A stretch of DNA of 64,000 nucleotides, taken from Aquiluna sp. KACHI24 (lineage in GTDB: Bacteria; Actinomycetota; Actinomycetes; Actinomycetales; Microbacteriaceae). Shown one piece after another: positions 34,599 to 43,107 of this stretch. A model generated the notes under the pieces. That model saw only the letters and a program-made list of their open reading frames with translations, did no database searches and was not told the origin of the DNA. The first letter of the stretch is position 1; every line of letters starts with the position of its first letter. The position numbers and the translations under genes were made by a program. The stretch lies in assembly GCF_025997915.1 (NCBI RefSeq), contig NZ_AP026677.1, forward strand, positions 992,001 to 1,056,000, in the 5' to 3' direction.

Positions 34599-34604
34599 AG
34601 CCTA
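34599..34604 (-). promoter_or_regulatory. -10 box TAGGCT for cysS overlapping the ispDF stop
   Basis: TAGGCT on the minus strand starts with the ispDF stop TAG (34604-34602) and ends 7 nt before ATG 34591. Confidence 0.45.
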
Positions 34605-35714
34605 GCTACGCCGGGCCAATAGAGCGGTTGCAACCGCGGCCACGCCGCGGGCATCGGAGAGAAAACCAAGACCATCGGTGGTGGTAGCCGCTACCGAAAC
34701 TGGCGCATTCAACGCCTCAGAGAGGCGCTTTTCAAGTTCAGCTCTTCTTGGTCCGACCTTGGGTTTATCGCCAACAATCTGCACTGAAACATTTGAAACA
34801 CTAAAGCCAGCCTCCGAGACCATCCTTAGCGTCTCGTTTAGAAATACCTCACCCGATGCACCTTTGAACTCTGGGCGATCGACTCCGAAGTTGCTGCCAA
34901 TGTCTCCAAGTCCGGCCGCTGTCAAAAGGGCATCAACTACGGCGTGTGCAACGCTGTCGCCATCAGAGTGCCCCTCAAGTTTTGGAAGCTCAGGCCAGGT
35001 AAGCAACCCGAGCACCAGCTCACCTGAGTCGGAAAATTGGTGAGCATCTGTTCCAATTCCAACCCGCTGCGATGGTCGATTGAACTGCTGCAAATCTTCT
35101 GGAGTTGTTACCTTCAGCGCCTTTGCTGATCCCCTGACAACTTTTGTTGTGTGCCCAGCGGACTCCATCAACCCCGCTTCATCGGTGAAGTCAGCGGTAG
35201 CCTCATCAAGCGCTTTGCGAAGGCTGGCCACCTCAAAACCCTGAGGGGTTTGAACCGCGACCAAAGTTGAGCGATCGAGAGTCTTCAATACCGTGTCACC
35301 CTCGAGTTGCTTGATGGTGTCTGTGACCGGTAGCCCTGGAACCACGCTCTTAGCCTGTATCAGCGCCGCATCGACTGCCTCAAATACAACAGCCGGGGTG
35401 AAGCACCTGGCGGCATCATGGACCAAAACAGTTGGTGTGGTCACAAGTGCCAATCCATTTTTCACAGACTGCTGCCTGGTTGCCCCACCGGCAACGACCT
35501 GAGCTGACACATCGAAGCGGGAAGCGATCTCTTGGAAGACTTCAAGGTGATCTTCCGGTGCAACAATGATCAGCTGAATCGGCTTGAGGTTAGTAATCAC
35601 CGAGAGCGCATGCTCCAAGATGGTGGCTTCAGATATTTGAACCAAAGCCTTGGGGATACCGAGCCCAAGACGCTCGCCCTTGCCGGCAGCGACCAGGATT
35701 AGGGCAGACTTCAC
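34602..35714 (-). CDS. ispDF: Bifunctional IspD/IspF (MEP isoprenoid pathway)
   Basis: A 370-aa fusion. Residues 1-210 form the IspD cytidylyltransferase (LILVAAGKGERLG nucleotide motif, VLVHDAARCF, VAVQTPQGF). Residues 215-370 form the IspF cyclodiphosphate synthase (GIGTDAHQF metal site, LEGHSDGDSVAHAVVDALL, DIGSNFG, ATTTDGLGFLSDARGVAA). It catalyses steps 3 and 5 of the MEP pathway. In M. tuberculosis ispD and ispF are separate genes (Rv3582c, Rv3581c) at this place, so the fusion is a difference. It starts 2 bp after the carD stop. Confidence 0.95.
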   Translation of the reverse strand: MKSALILVAAGKGERLGLGIPKALVQISEATILEHALSVITNLKPIQLIIVAPEDHLEVFQEIASRFDVSAQVVAGGATRQQSVKNGLALVTTPTVLVHDAARCFTPAVVFEAVDAALIQAKSVVPGLPVTDTIKQLEGDTVLKTLDRSTLVAVQTPQGFEVASLRKALDEATADFTDEAGLMESAGHTTKVVRGSAKALKVTTPEDLQQFNRPSQRVGIGTDAHQFSDSGELVLGLLTWPELPKLEGHSDGDSVAHAVVDALLTAAGLGDIGSNFGVDRPEFKGASGEVFLNETLRMVSEAGFSVSNVSVQIVGDKPKVGPRRAELEKRLSEALNAPVSVAATTTDGLGFLSDARGVAAVATALLARRS

Positions 35715-35716
35715 TT

Positions 35717-36199
35717 CTAGGAAGCCAGAACCTTGTCAAGCTCAGCGGAGGCCTTCTCCTCATCGACCTTGCGAGCCAATGCGAGCTCGGAAATCAGAAT
35801 CTGACGAGCCTTGGCTAGCATGCGCTTCTCTCCAGCCGATAGACCGCGGTCCTGATCGCGACGCCATAGGTCACGAACGACCTCGGAAACCTTGACAACA
35901 TCGCCGGAGGCTAGCTTCTCGAGGTTTGCCTTGTAACGCCTTGACCAGTTGGTTGGCTCTTCGACGAATTCTGCACGCAGCACATCGAAAACCTGCTGCA
36001 CACCCTTCTTGTCGATGACATCACGAATACCGACCATCTCAACGTTTGCCGCTGGAACCTGGATGATGAGATCACCTTGAGCAACCTTGAGTTTTAGATA
36101 GGTTTGGGTCTCACCGCGAATGGTCTTTTCGGAGACTTCAATGATTTCCGCGGCCCCGTGGTGTGGATATACGACGGTCTCGCCAACTTCAAACTTCAT
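35717..36199 (-). CDS. carD: CarD family RNA polymerase-binding transcription factor
   Basis: A 160-aa essential-type global regulator that binds the RNAP beta subunit through its N-terminal Tudor-like domain ([15 protein letters not shown]) and stabilises open complexes through its C-terminal helical domain ([13 protein letters not shown]; the Trp is the minor-groove wedge). ATG 36199 is chosen over the frame start 12 codons upstream, since CarD proteins begin MxFxVGxxVVYPHHG. It is the first gene of a carD-ispDF-cysS-rlmB cluster conserved in Actinobacteria. Confidence 0.95.
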   Translation of the reverse strand: MKFEVGETVVYPHHGAAEIIEVSEKTIRGETQTYLKLKVAQGDLIIQVPAANVEMVGIRDVIDKKGVQQVFDVLRAEFVEEPTNWSRRYKANLEKLASGDVVKVSEVVRDLWRRDQDRGLSAGEKRMLAKARQILISELALARKVDEEKASAELDKVLAS

Positions 36200-36257
36200 A
36201 AACTTCTTTCGGCTCCAAAAGCCTGATTTTACCACAGGAATGCCAGTTCTCCTAGGT

Positions 36258-36263
36258 TAGAAT
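36258..36263 (+). promoter_or_regulatory. Probable -10 box TAGAAT for the lipoprotein gene
   Basis: TAGAAT lies 28 nt upstream of TTG 36292, leaving room for a short leader with the SD GGAGGA. Confidence 0.4.
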
Positions 36264-36291
36264 TGGCCGAGAAACAGCCTCCGGAGGACCC

Positions 36292-36765
36292 TTGCAAATC
36301 AAGAAAATCGCGACCTTGACTTCACTTGTGCTGGCCACAGCCCTGCTTTCAGGCTGCTCGCTATCCCGCGAGGTTACCTCCCTAGAGATGTACGCTCCAA
36401 GCGACGGCACCATGGTTGACGCAGAGTCGCTGAAGGCACGAAACGTCATGATCATCAAGGGTTCGGGAAACAAGGCACTGCTGATTGGAAGCTTCGTGAA
36501 CTCTGGCATGGAGCCAGTCATGGCATCGCTGCAGACCACGGATTCAACTGGCGAAGAGATTCGCGTCGCTTTCGAGGTAAAGCCCTCGGGAAAGTTTGAC
36601 CTTGGTTACAACGGCACCGAGGGTGTTTTGCTCAGCCTGGACTCCAAGCCAGGTTCGCTGCACACAATTTACGTTTCCGACGGCTCAGACCCAATTGAGC
36701 TTGTTGTCCCAGTGATGGACGGCTCGCTTGCTGAATACCGCCCGTTCGTAGAGTCTTTGAACTAA
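36292..36765 (+). CDS. Exported lipoprotein, LpqE-like by position
   Basis: A 157-aa lipoprotein. The signal peptide MQIKKIATLTSLVLATALLSGC has a lipobox LLSGC with the acylated Cys22. The mature part is a small beta-rich domain (VMIIKGSGNKALLIGSFVNS). M. tuberculosis lpqE (Rv3584) is likewise divergent from carD, which supports orthology, though the molecular role is unknown. TTG 36292 is supported by GGAGGA just upstream. The stop interlocks with regX3 (CTAA, 36762-36765). Confidence 0.8.
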   Translation: MQIKKIATLTSLVLATALLSGCSLSREVTSLEMYAPSDGTMVDAESLKARNVMIIKGSGNKALLIGSFVNSGMEPVMASLQTTDSTGEEIRVAFEVKPSGKFDLGYNGTEGVLLSLDSKPGSLHTIYVSDGSDPIELVVPVMDGSLAEYRPFVESLN

Positions 36766-37442
36766 ACCTCGAACTTATAGCCAAGCCCGCGCACAGTTAG
36801 CAGGTGTCTTGGTCTTGAAGGATCCTCTTCGATTTTCGAACGAATTCTCTTCACGTGAACATCGAGCGTCTTAGTGTCGCCAAAGTAGTTTGATCCCCAG
36901 ACGCGATCGATGATTTGACCTCGAGTCAGCACTCGGTTGAGGTTCTCCATCAAAAGTTCTAGCAGCTCAAATTCCTTCAGTGGCATTTGAACTGGCTCGC
37001 CATTCACGCTGACAGTGTGACGCTCAATGTCCATCACCACCGGTCCGGCCTTGAGTAGACCGGGCTCATGCTGAACAGTCTCGCGACCACGGCGCAACAC
37101 CGCCTTCATTCGAGCTAGCAACTCACGAGTTGAATAAGGCTTAGTCACGTAGTCGTCTGCACCCAGCTCTAGGCCAACCACCTTGTCAATCTCGGCGTCC
37201 TTTGCAGTGAGCATGATGATCGGGACCTGGGACTCGGCTCGGATGACGCGACAAACCTCGTTACCAGAGAGTCCAGGGAGCATCAGATCAAGCAAAATCA
37301 AATCGGGGTTGTGGGAGTGAAACAGCTCAACAGCAGCATTGCCATCTTCTGCCTCGACAATGTCGTAGCCCTCTTTTTGTAAGAGATATACCAGCGGCTC
37401 TCTCAAGCCAATTTCATCTTCAACAACTAGCACCCTAGGCAT
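36762..37442 (-). CDS. regX3: Phosphate-responsive response regulator RegX3/PhoP type
   Basis: A 226-aa OmpR-family regulator. Receiver: acidic VEDE, phospho-acceptor Asp52 in LLDLMLPG, Thr in MLTAKDAE, Lys in VTKPYSTREL. The winged helix has MPLKEFELLELLMENLNRVLTRGQIIDRVWG and TLDVHVKRIRSKIEEDPSRPRHLLTVRGLGYKF, very close to RegX3. It likely activates pst and other phosphate-starvation genes. It is encoded directly after senX3 with a 1-nt overlap, and gpmA and phoU are neighbours, as in other Actinobacteria. Confidence 0.92.
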   Translation of the reverse strand: MPRVLVVEDEIGLREPLVYLLQKEGYDIVEAEDGNAAVELFHSHNPDLILLDLMLPGLSGNEVCRVIRAESQVPIIMLTAKDAEIDKVVGLELGADDYVTKPYSTRELLARMKAVLRRGRETVQHEPGLLKAGPVVMDIERHTVSVNGEPVQMPLKEFELLELLMENLNRVLTRGQIIDRVWGSNYFGDTKTLDVHVKRIRSKIEEDPSRPRHLLTVRGLGYKFEV

Positions 37443-38494
37443 TAGCCCTCCTGAATGGTTATTGGTAGGCGCAGAGTGAAGGTTGAACCAACACCCTGCT
37501 TAGAAAACAGCTTGATTTGACCGCCGTGATTGGCGGCAATGTGTTTCACGATTGCAAGACCGAGGCCGGTTCCGCCGGTTTCGCGCGATCTTGATGGGTC
37601 GACCCGGTAAAAGCGCTCAAAAATACGCTCCTGCTCGGACTCTGGGATTCCGATTCCAGAGTCACTGACCGAGATCTCTGCTACGCCGTCCACCTCTTTT
37701 AGGCCAACTCCAACTTGAGTGCCAGGCTCGGAATAAACGATGGCGTTTTCAATCAAATTTCTGACTGCCGTTGCCAGCATCTCGTAGTCACCCAAAATCT
37801 TGAGTGAATCCGAGGTTGCCCCTTGAACCCTGATGTTGCGTTTTTCAGCCAGCACTTGATTGCGCTCTATGGCATCGGTGACAACCGCCGCTAAATCAAC
37901 TTCACGGGCATTCTCCAAGCCGGCGGCACTTTGCACTCTAGAAAGCTGCATCAACTCCTGAACCAGGTTCGCCAATCTCTGGCTCTCACGAATCAAGGAG
38001 TTGGAAAACTTCTCGATCATTTTTGGGTCATCACCTGCACCCTGGATGGCTTCCGCCAAAAGCCCGATCGCTCCGATGGGCGTCTTGAGTTCGTGAGAGA
38101 CATTTGCCACGAAATCTCTTCTAGTGTCTTCTAGCTTCTTCGCTTCGGTGCGGTCATCTACAAGCAGCATCATGTATTTCTCACCGAAGCGAGCGGCGCG
38201 AGCTTGCACCCATACCGGTTCACGCTGCAGGCCGGTCTCCAAGAGCATTTCCTCGACCACAGCTCCGGTTTGGTTTCGTGCGCGGTCGCAAAGCTTCACT
38301 AGAGATGAGTGAATCAAACGACGGTTTTGAACCAGGCCAAACTGAACCGCGCCGGGAGAAGCCCTGAGGACATTGTTGTTTTCGTCCAGCACCACTCCAG
38401 CGGTGGCAATTACGTCCACTACCTGCGAGGCAACCTGTTCGAACGCATCGACCTCGGTTTCAGAGGTCTTGCCCCGAGAGGACCACAAGCCCAT
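37442..38494 (-). CDS. senX3: SenX3-like sensor histidine kinase lacking transmembrane segments
   Basis: A 350-aa kinase. A PAS-like domain lies at about 15-115, then HisKA with His134 in NVSHELKTPIGAIGLLAEAI, then HATPase boxes NLIENAIVYS, DSGIGIP and GTGLGLAI. SenX3 of M. tuberculosis has two N-terminal TM helices; none is visible here. A stop codon lies 5 codons upstream of the earliest in-frame start, so they are not simply missed. ATG 38494 has GGAG 4 nt upstream. It may sense phosphate status through contact with PhoU or Pst. Confidence 0.9.
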   Translation of the reverse strand: MGLWSSRGKTSETEVDAFEQVASQVVDVIATAGVVLDENNNVLRASPGAVQFGLVQNRRLIHSSLVKLCDRARNQTGAVVEEMLLETGLQREPVWVQARAARFGEKYMMLLVDDRTEAKKLEDTRRDFVANVSHELKTPIGAIGLLAEAIQGAGDDPKMIEKFSNSLIRESQRLANLVQELMQLSRVQSAAGLENAREVDLAAVVTDAIERNQVLAEKRNIRVQGATSDSLKILGDYEMLATAVRNLIENAIVYSEPGTQVGVGLKEVDGVAEISVSDSGIGIPESEQERIFERFYRVDPSRSRETGGTGLGLAIVKHIAANHGGQIKLFSKQGVGSTFTLRLPITIQEG

Positions 38495-38511
38495 TTCGCT
38501 CCGCTTCAAGT

Positions 38512-38531
38512 GTTTACCAGGTTAACTAACC
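38512..38531. promoter_or_regulatory. Possible PHO-box-like repeat in the senX3/phoU divergent region
   Basis: GTTTACCAG followed by GTTAACTAACC, with an embedded inverted repeat GGTTA-AC-TAACC. It is GTTxACC-like, as in actinobacterial PHO boxes, but the spacing is 9 rather than 11. It lies just upstream of the senX3 start. Confidence 0.3.
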
Positions 38532-38656
38532 AGGACTGTGCCTAGACTAAATCAGGGTGTGCGAATCTGACTCAGAGTTATCGGCTGGTTTGCAACGAAT
38601 TAAGCAAATGTTTGCTTTGAGTCTGAAAGCTAATCGCACCCAGTAAGGAAGCGGAG

Positions 38657-39310
38657 ATGGGCATGCGTCAGGTTTTTCAGCAGGAGCTAACCGAGGTTCA
38701 AGACCGTTTAGTGCAATTGGCAGAGGCTGCCGAGACCATCATGGACAAGGCTTCCCGTGCCTTCCTGAACTCGGATGTGTCACTTGCGGACGAGGCTCTC
38801 GCTCTCGCTGCCAGCAACGAAGAGAAGGCCCTTGGACTTGATGAGCTGGTAATCAAGGTCCTGGCAACTCAGTCACCAGTTGCTCGCGATCTTCGTATTT
38901 TGGTTTCTGCGCTGAGAATGAGCGCATCTATTGAGCGCATGGGTGCGCTGGCATCTCACATCGCAGCAATCGCCCGCTACCGTTTCCCTGGCAGTGCAGT
39001 CCCAGCTTCGCTGCGCAAGACTTTCGAAGACATGGCTCGCATCGACCTTGAGCTGGTCTCCAAAGCGATCAAGCTTTTGGGCAACACCGATCTCGATCTA
39101 GCACGCGAGATTCAGGCTCAGGACGAGGCGGTTGACCGCCTGCACCGAAAGGTGTTCGAGGTTGTGCTCGCAGACGACTGGAAAGAGAACGCGATGTTCA
39201 CGGTAGACGTGATCCTAGCCTCGCGCTACTTCGAGCGCTTTGCTGACCACGTAGTCGACATCTCCTCAAAGGTCAGCTTCTTGCAGACCGGCGAGTGGAC
39301 TGAGAACTAA
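38657..39310 (+). CDS. phoU: Phosphate transport/signalling regulator PhoU
   Basis: A 217-aa all-helical protein of two similar three-helix bundles, each with the E/DxxxD metal motif. It damps the SenX3-RegX3 type response and modulates Pst activity. Upstream AAGGAAGCGGAG fits ATG 38657. A second ATG at 38663 (MRQVFQQEL) resembles other actinobacterial PhoU starts more closely, so the start may be two codons later. It is divergent from senX3; its stop abuts the gpmA stop. Confidence 0.92.
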   Translation: MGMRQVFQQELTEVQDRLVQLAEAAETIMDKASRAFLNSDVSLADEALALAASNEEKALGLDELVIKVLATQSPVARDLRILVSALRMSASIERMGALASHIAAIARYRFPGSAVPASLRKTFEDMARIDLELVSKAIKLLGNTDLDLAREIQAQDEAVDRLHRKVFEVVLADDWKENAMFTVDVILASRYFERFADHVVDISSKVSFLQTGEWTEN

Positions 39311-40057
39311 CTACTTCTTGCCCTGATTTGCAACGGCTGCAGCACCTGCGGCAGCTGCCTCTGGATCTAAATACTCGCCACCCGCAACCGCCGGCTTGAA
39401 GTTCTCATCCAATTTGTAGTGAAGCGGGATCCCGGTCGGGATGTTCAACTCAGCAATTTCCTCATCTGAAACGTTGTCAAGGTGCTTCACCAGCGCTCGC
39501 AACGAGTTTCCGTGGGCAGTGATTAGGACTGTCTTGTGCTCAGTAAGTTTTGGAGCAATGGTCGAGTGCCAGTAAGGCAGCATGCGAACCAGGACGTCCT
39601 TGAGACACTCGGTTCTTGGCAGGGCATCACCTAAGTCGGCATATCGCTCGTCGTGCGCTTGTGAAAATTCATTGTCATCCGCAATTGGCGGTGGTGGAAC
39701 ATCGTAGCTACGACGCCAAATCTGAAACTGCTCTGGGCCGTACTTGTCTAGGGTCTCAGCCTTATCCAGCCCCTGAAGCGCTCCATAGTGGCGCTCGTTT
39801 AGACGCCAAGAGCGCTCAGTTGGAATCCAGTTGCGATCAATCTGATCTAGGGCGATGTGAGCAGTATTGATTGCTCTTTTTAGAACGGAGGTGAAAAGTA
39901 CATCTGGCTTGAGGCCTGACTTTGCAAGAAGCTCACCGGCACGCTTAGCCTCTTCGCGACCCTGTTCGCTTAGGTCGACATCCACCCAGCCGGTGAATAG
40001 GTTTTTTTGGTTCCAGGTGCTGTTGCCGTGTCTAAGCAGAATCAGGTTGTAAGTCAT
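39311..40057 (-). CDS. gpmA: 2,3-bisphosphoglycerate-dependent phosphoglycerate mutase
   Basis: Glycolytic interconversion of 3- and 2-phosphoglycerate. The protein is 248 aa. [18 protein letters not shown] contains the phospho-His10, ERHYGALQG follows, and the second catalytic His is in [11 protein letters not shown]. An Ala-rich tail ends the protein. ATG 40057 follows TAAACT by 7 nt. The order gpmA-(phoU)-senX3-regX3 parallels Rv0489-Rv0491. Confidence 0.95.
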   Translation of the reverse strand: MTYNLILLRHGNSTWNQKNLFTGWVDVDLSEQGREEAKRAGELLAKSGLKPDVLFTSVLKRAINTAHIALDQIDRNWIPTERSWRLNERHYGALQGLDKAETLDKYGPEQFQIWRRSYDVPPPPIADDNEFSQAHDERYADLGDALPRTECLKDVLVRMLPYWHSTIAPKLTEHKTVLITAHGNSLRALVKHLDNVSDEEIAELNIPTGIPLHYKLDENFKPAVAGGEYLDPEAAAAGAAAVANQGKK

Positions 40058-40064
40058 AGCCCAA

Positions 40065-40070
40065 AGTTTA
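40065..40070 (-). promoter_or_regulatory. -10 box TAAACT for gpmA
   Basis: TAAACT on the minus strand ends 7 nt before ATG 40057. It overlaps the stop region of the FUSC gene, with TTGACTAAACT across the stop. Confidence 0.5.
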
Positions 40071-41120
40071 GTCAACGCTGGGCAGCAGATCCTTGGCCTG
40101 CTCGATGTCGATTCCACTGGCCTGACAAAGATCAACAAACAGTGGCCGCAGCTGCAGCACAATGACCTGCTCACTGAGTGGAAGTTGCGGATATACCCCT
40201 AGCTCCGGTGCAAGTTTTACCAGGTACTTTCGAGCCTTGTGCGAAAGGGAAAAGTCATCCAGCGAGCTCTCCAAAAGATCTACCGCTATTAGAAACTTTG
40301 CAGTGAGCTGCGCAAGTTCTGGTCTGGGCCTTAGGTCCCTAACCAAGAAATCCACCCTCCGCACCACGACCCTCAGGTTTCGCGTGGCTAGATCCATGCC
40401 TTCCAACAGAACTAGCTGATCTTTGATCTGCTGCTTTGCCCAGCGATAGAAGGGGCTGATCTTGCCAATTGAAATCGCACTTTCAAGAGACGCTCTCCAG
40501 TTGTCGATCAGTGGCTGAGTCTTTCTGATCCGATCCAGCGCACCATCTGCCAGTTGAACATCTGGGGTCAGTAGCACCGAGCGCACATCACCCAGGGTTT
40601 CTTTGAAAATGGAGAAGAGCTGTGCGGCGTCGGCACGAGCAAGTTTGATTGGATTCCTCGGCAACAGCGCGGTGAATAAAAGTGCCACTAGGCCACCAAT
40701 AACACCGTCCAGCACTCTCGCGTAAACGCCGCCAGTTGGCACCTGTAATAGCTGCACTAGCACCGCCTGAATCGCTGCGGTTAGTGCGAATGCTGGGTTT
40801 GCTGAGATGAATCTGGCAACCAAGAGGGCGAGCAAAATTGCCACCAAAAGCTGAATGCTTCCAGCACCGAAAAGCAGCAGCAATGTTTCGCTAAGTCCAA
40901 CGCCCAACGTCATGGCGAGCGCCGTTGCTGCAACTCGATCTGGCCTGGTGTCACGGGCCAAACCAAGTGAGGAGATGGCAACCGTGACAGCTAGAAGTGG
41001 AACTGGGTGCCCCAATAAAAAGTAGGCGATTGCATAGGCGGTTGTCGCCGCCATGGCAATTTGTAAAATTGCCCAGAGTGAGTCTTTGACTCTGGCGCTA
41101 CCACCTCGAAGCTCAAACAT
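40068..41120 (-). CDS. FUSC family (aromatic acid exporter-like) membrane protein
   Basis: A 350-aa protein. Six hydrophobic segments lie between about 15 and 160, followed by a cytoplasmic helical domain of about 190 residues. This is the half-length FUSC/ArAE layout. The pattern [24 protein letters not shown] and a following Gly-rich segment fit the family; the substrate is unknown. ATG 41120 overlaps the last 8 nt of ygfZ (ATGTTTGA), which indicates translational coupling. Confidence 0.8.
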   Translation of the reverse strand: MFELRGGSARVKDSLWAILQIAMAATTAYAIAYFLLGHPVPLLAVTVAISSLGLARDTRPDRVAATALAMTLGVGLSETLLLLFGAGSIQLLVAILLALLVARFISANPAFALTAAIQAVLVQLLQVPTGGVYARVLDGVIGGLVALLFTALLPRNPIKLARADAAQLFSIFKETLGDVRSVLLTPDVQLADGALDRIRKTQPLIDNWRASLESAISIGKISPFYRWAKQQIKDQLVLLEGMDLATRNLRVVVRRVDFLVRDLRPRPELAQLTAKFLIAVDLLESSLDDFSLSHKARKYLVKLAPELGVYPQLPLSEQVIVLQLRPLFVDLCQASGIDIEQAKDLLPSVD

Positions 41121-42087
41121 TTTTGCGGCTGAGCTTGAAGGCGGCGGGCCTTGGCAAATTAGCGGCCTTGCCAGCATCATGCGGAACTAGAACCTGCTGA
41201 GAAGCCTGGTAAAGGTTCTGGCCGACTCGAACGCTTAGGTCCAGGTAAGGGGTATTTCGAGAAAGCAGTGCCAGTGCGATGGAACCAAGCTCAAAGTGAA
41301 GGCCCGCAGCTAAGACTTTGCCAACAGTCTTTTCTTGATATTCAATCGCGTCACCTGGGTTGCACAGCACATCGCCCTGTTCCAGGTGCAGCAGTGCAAT
41401 TCGACGAGGTGGGTGTCCAAGATTGTGTACCTTAGCGACGCTCTCTTGGCCTCGATAGCAGCCCTTGGATAAGTGCACGGCACTAGAAAGCCAGTCAAGT
41501 TCATGCGGCAGGGTCTTATCGTCGATGTCGCTGAGCTCTGGACGGCCTGCTGCGATTCGCAGCGCTTGATAAGCCATCAGGCCGGCTCTGGCGAGCTTTG
41601 GTGGCTCAGCCATCAAATACTCGCGATAGGGAAAGCTTGCTCGGTCATTGGCATAGCGAACGCTCGTGGTCGATTCTTTCGAATATGGGTCTACCCACAC
41701 TGGTGCATCGGTCTCAAGCTCTGTGAAGGCTCCTACTACTAGGAAATCAACCGTGGAGATTTTGACCTTCGATCTGAAGACCATCTTTTCAAGCCAGGCA
41801 ATTAGTGCGGCTCTTGATTCGAACGGGGTTATTACCAGGACCGATTCCTCAGTGGCGATGACTTTGAGCTGAAATTCGATGTGTCCGTTGGGGCTCAGCA
41901 GCAGTGCCTCAGCACTATCCCCCGGCTTTAGGCCTTGAATGTTTTGACTCGTTAGTGAGTGCAGCCACTTTTTGGCATCCGGGCCAGAGACCTCAAAGAC
42001 CGCCATGTCTTCACGCAGCACATAGGCCTGGCCCTCGACAAGCTGACGCTGCTCGTTTAGCGGATTGCCAAAGTGTTGGTTACTCAA
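41113..42087 (-). CDS. ygfZ: YgfZ/GcvT-like folate-binding protein
   Basis: A 324-aa tetrahydrofolate-binding protein that supports repair or assembly of certain Fe-S enzymes. The signature KGCYRGQES (about residues 222-230), with its conserved Cys, is present. The N-terminal FEVSGPDAKKWLHSLTSQNI is GcvT-like. TTG 42087 overlaps the stop of the nitrobindin-like gene by 8 nt (TTGAGTAA), so three genes are chained by 8-nt overlaps. Confidence 0.9.
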   Translation of the reverse strand: MSNQHFGNPLNEQRQLVEGQAYVLREDMAVFEVSGPDAKKWLHSLTSQNIQGLKPGDSAEALLLSPNGHIEFQLKVIATEESVLVITPFESRAALIAWLEKMVFRSKVKISTVDFLVVGAFTELETDAPVWVDPYSKESTTSVRYANDRASFPYREYLMAEPPKLARAGLMAYQALRIAAGRPELSDIDDKTLPHELDWLSSAVHLSKGCYRGQESVAKVHNLGHPPRRIALLHLEQGDVLCNPGDAIEYQEKTVGKVLAAGLHFELGSIALALLSRNTPYLDLSVRVGQNLYQASQQVLVPHDAGKAANLPRPAAFKLSRKNV

Positions 42088-42670
42088 CCTTTTCCAACCT
42101 TGCCGATGCGTGGGACTTCAGGGGTTGGCCAAGGGCTGCCATGTCCCATGCCCACAGCAGTGCCCCTTCAACCAGCCCCATCAATCGAGTGCCAGCGTTG
42201 TATTCCTTGGCGTTTGGAGAGCGCAGGACTGCATCGGTTGCGAGATCGATTCTCGCGCCTTTGATTTGGCCAAAATAAAGCTCTGCGACGCCCTGGGGGT
42301 GCACGATGAGAGCCTCGATGTCAAAGCCACCATTTTTATTGCGCCAGAGTTCGAGATCCTCGCGAACCGTCAAAAGCTTGGTGCCATCGGAAGGAAGAAG
42401 TCCCGGACCAGCATCCGAGGAGGATGCGGGTCTGGAGAGCGAGAAATAACCGCGCTCCTGAGCAATCAGGTTGCCCGAGCCGTCCTTGACCTCGGCTGCA
42501 AATTCAACTTTGCCCAGCGGCAATGGTCTGAATGAAGCGGTTTGAAAAAACTCATTCTCGTTGGCATTTTCATCGATGGAGTAGCTCACTACTCCGCTAC
42601 CGCGCCAGTCACCCAGTAGAAAGGTGAAGGGGGTTAGCTCAATTGGCAAATCGTCTGGGATGACGAACAA
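42080..42670 (-). CDS. Nitrobindin-like heme-binding beta-barrel protein (FABP/DUF1794)
   Basis: A 196-aa protein of the family of Rv2717c and plant nitrobindin, a ten-stranded barrel that binds ferric heme and interacts with NO and peroxynitrite. The N-terminal FLLGDWRGSG motif, HPQGVAELYFGQIKGARIDLATD and a C-terminal His in KSHASARL (the place of the proximal heme ligand) are visible. An insert of about 15 residues (RPASSSDAGPG) is unusual. The TTG start at 42670 is weakly supported; an SD-like AAGGG lies 13 nt upstream. Confidence 0.82.
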   Translation of the reverse strand: MFVIPDDLPIELTPFTFLLGDWRGSGVVSYSIDENANENEFFQTASFRPLPLGKVEFAAEVKDGSGNLIAQERGYFSLSRPASSSDAGPGLLPSDGTKLLTVREDLELWRNKNGGFDIEALIVHPQGVAELYFGQIKGARIDLATDAVLRSPNAKEYNAGTRLMGLVEGALLWAWDMAALGQPLKSHASARLEKVE

Positions 42671-42672
42671 AG

Positions 42673-42783
42673 TTAGCGCTGACCCTTAAAGAGCTTGTAT
42701 AGAACCAAGGCGGAGACCCCGCCAATCGCCAAAGAGGCAAGAACCAACAGTCCGGTGAAGAAAATTTCGAGTGCCAAGAGCAT
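42673..42783 (-). CDS. Very small membrane protein (36 aa)
   Basis: MLLALEIFFTGLLVLASLA... is a single hydrophobic helix (about 2-29) followed by a basic end YKLFKGQR. TAGGAT-N6-ATG lies upstream, which strongly supports expression. It ends just before the nitrobindin-like gene. No function can be assigned. Confidence 0.6.
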   Translation of the reverse strand: MLLALEIFFTGLLVLASLAIGGVSALVLYKLFKGQR

Positions 42784-42789
42784 GCCTAA

Positions 42790-42795
42790 ATCCTA
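42790..42795 (-). promoter_or_regulatory. -10 box TAGGAT overlapping the stop of the 42793 gene
   Basis: TAGGAT starts with the stop TAG of the upstream membrane-protein gene and ends 6 nt before ATG 42783. Confidence 0.5.
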
Positions 42796-43047
42796 ACCCA
42801 GCAGCTTGAAAAGCGTGAGTAGACCCAAGATTGCGAAGCTGCCAGCCGCAACATAGACCTGCTGTCGAACGGTGTCCTTGGTCTTCGCAGAAATCAGGTG
42901 CTCGATGCTCACCAAGGCAATCGATGCAGCCGCAATCGCTGAAAAGTAGGTGTAGGTGCGTTCGGGGTCAACAAAGTTGAGCGTGAGAAGCCCAGAAATC
43001 AGGACCCCTACCCAGATCAAAATGATCTGTACCCACTGCTTGCTCAC
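42793..43047 (-). CDS. Small membrane protein (84 aa), unknown function
   Basis: Three hydrophobic segments (about 6-23, 31-47 and 62-82) linked by short loops; no named family recognised. GTG 43047 (MSKQWVQI) is chosen because TAGAGT ends 7 nt upstream; the longer frame starting at 43086 would add 13 residues without support and run up to the divergent GlnR-like gene. Confidence 0.6.
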   Translation of the reverse strand: MSKQWVQIILIWVGVLISGLLTLNFVDPERTYTYFSAIAAASIALVSIEHLISAKTKDTVRQQVYVAAGSFAILGLLTLFKLLG

Positions 43048-43054
43048 AGCACAA

Positions 43055-43060
43055 ACTCTA
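43055..43060 (-). promoter_or_regulatory. -10 box TAGAGT (leaderless type)
   Basis: TAGAGT on the minus strand ends 7 nt before GTG 43047. Confidence 0.5.
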
Positions 43061-43107
43061 TCCGCAAAGCCATTCGCCACTATCATTTGGGTATCTGGAG
43101 GGCGGGT

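Noticed and set aside
36200-36235. 12-residue N-terminal extension of CarD
   Set aside because: CarD proteins start at the [15 protein letters not shown] position; the extension has no SD and no family support.
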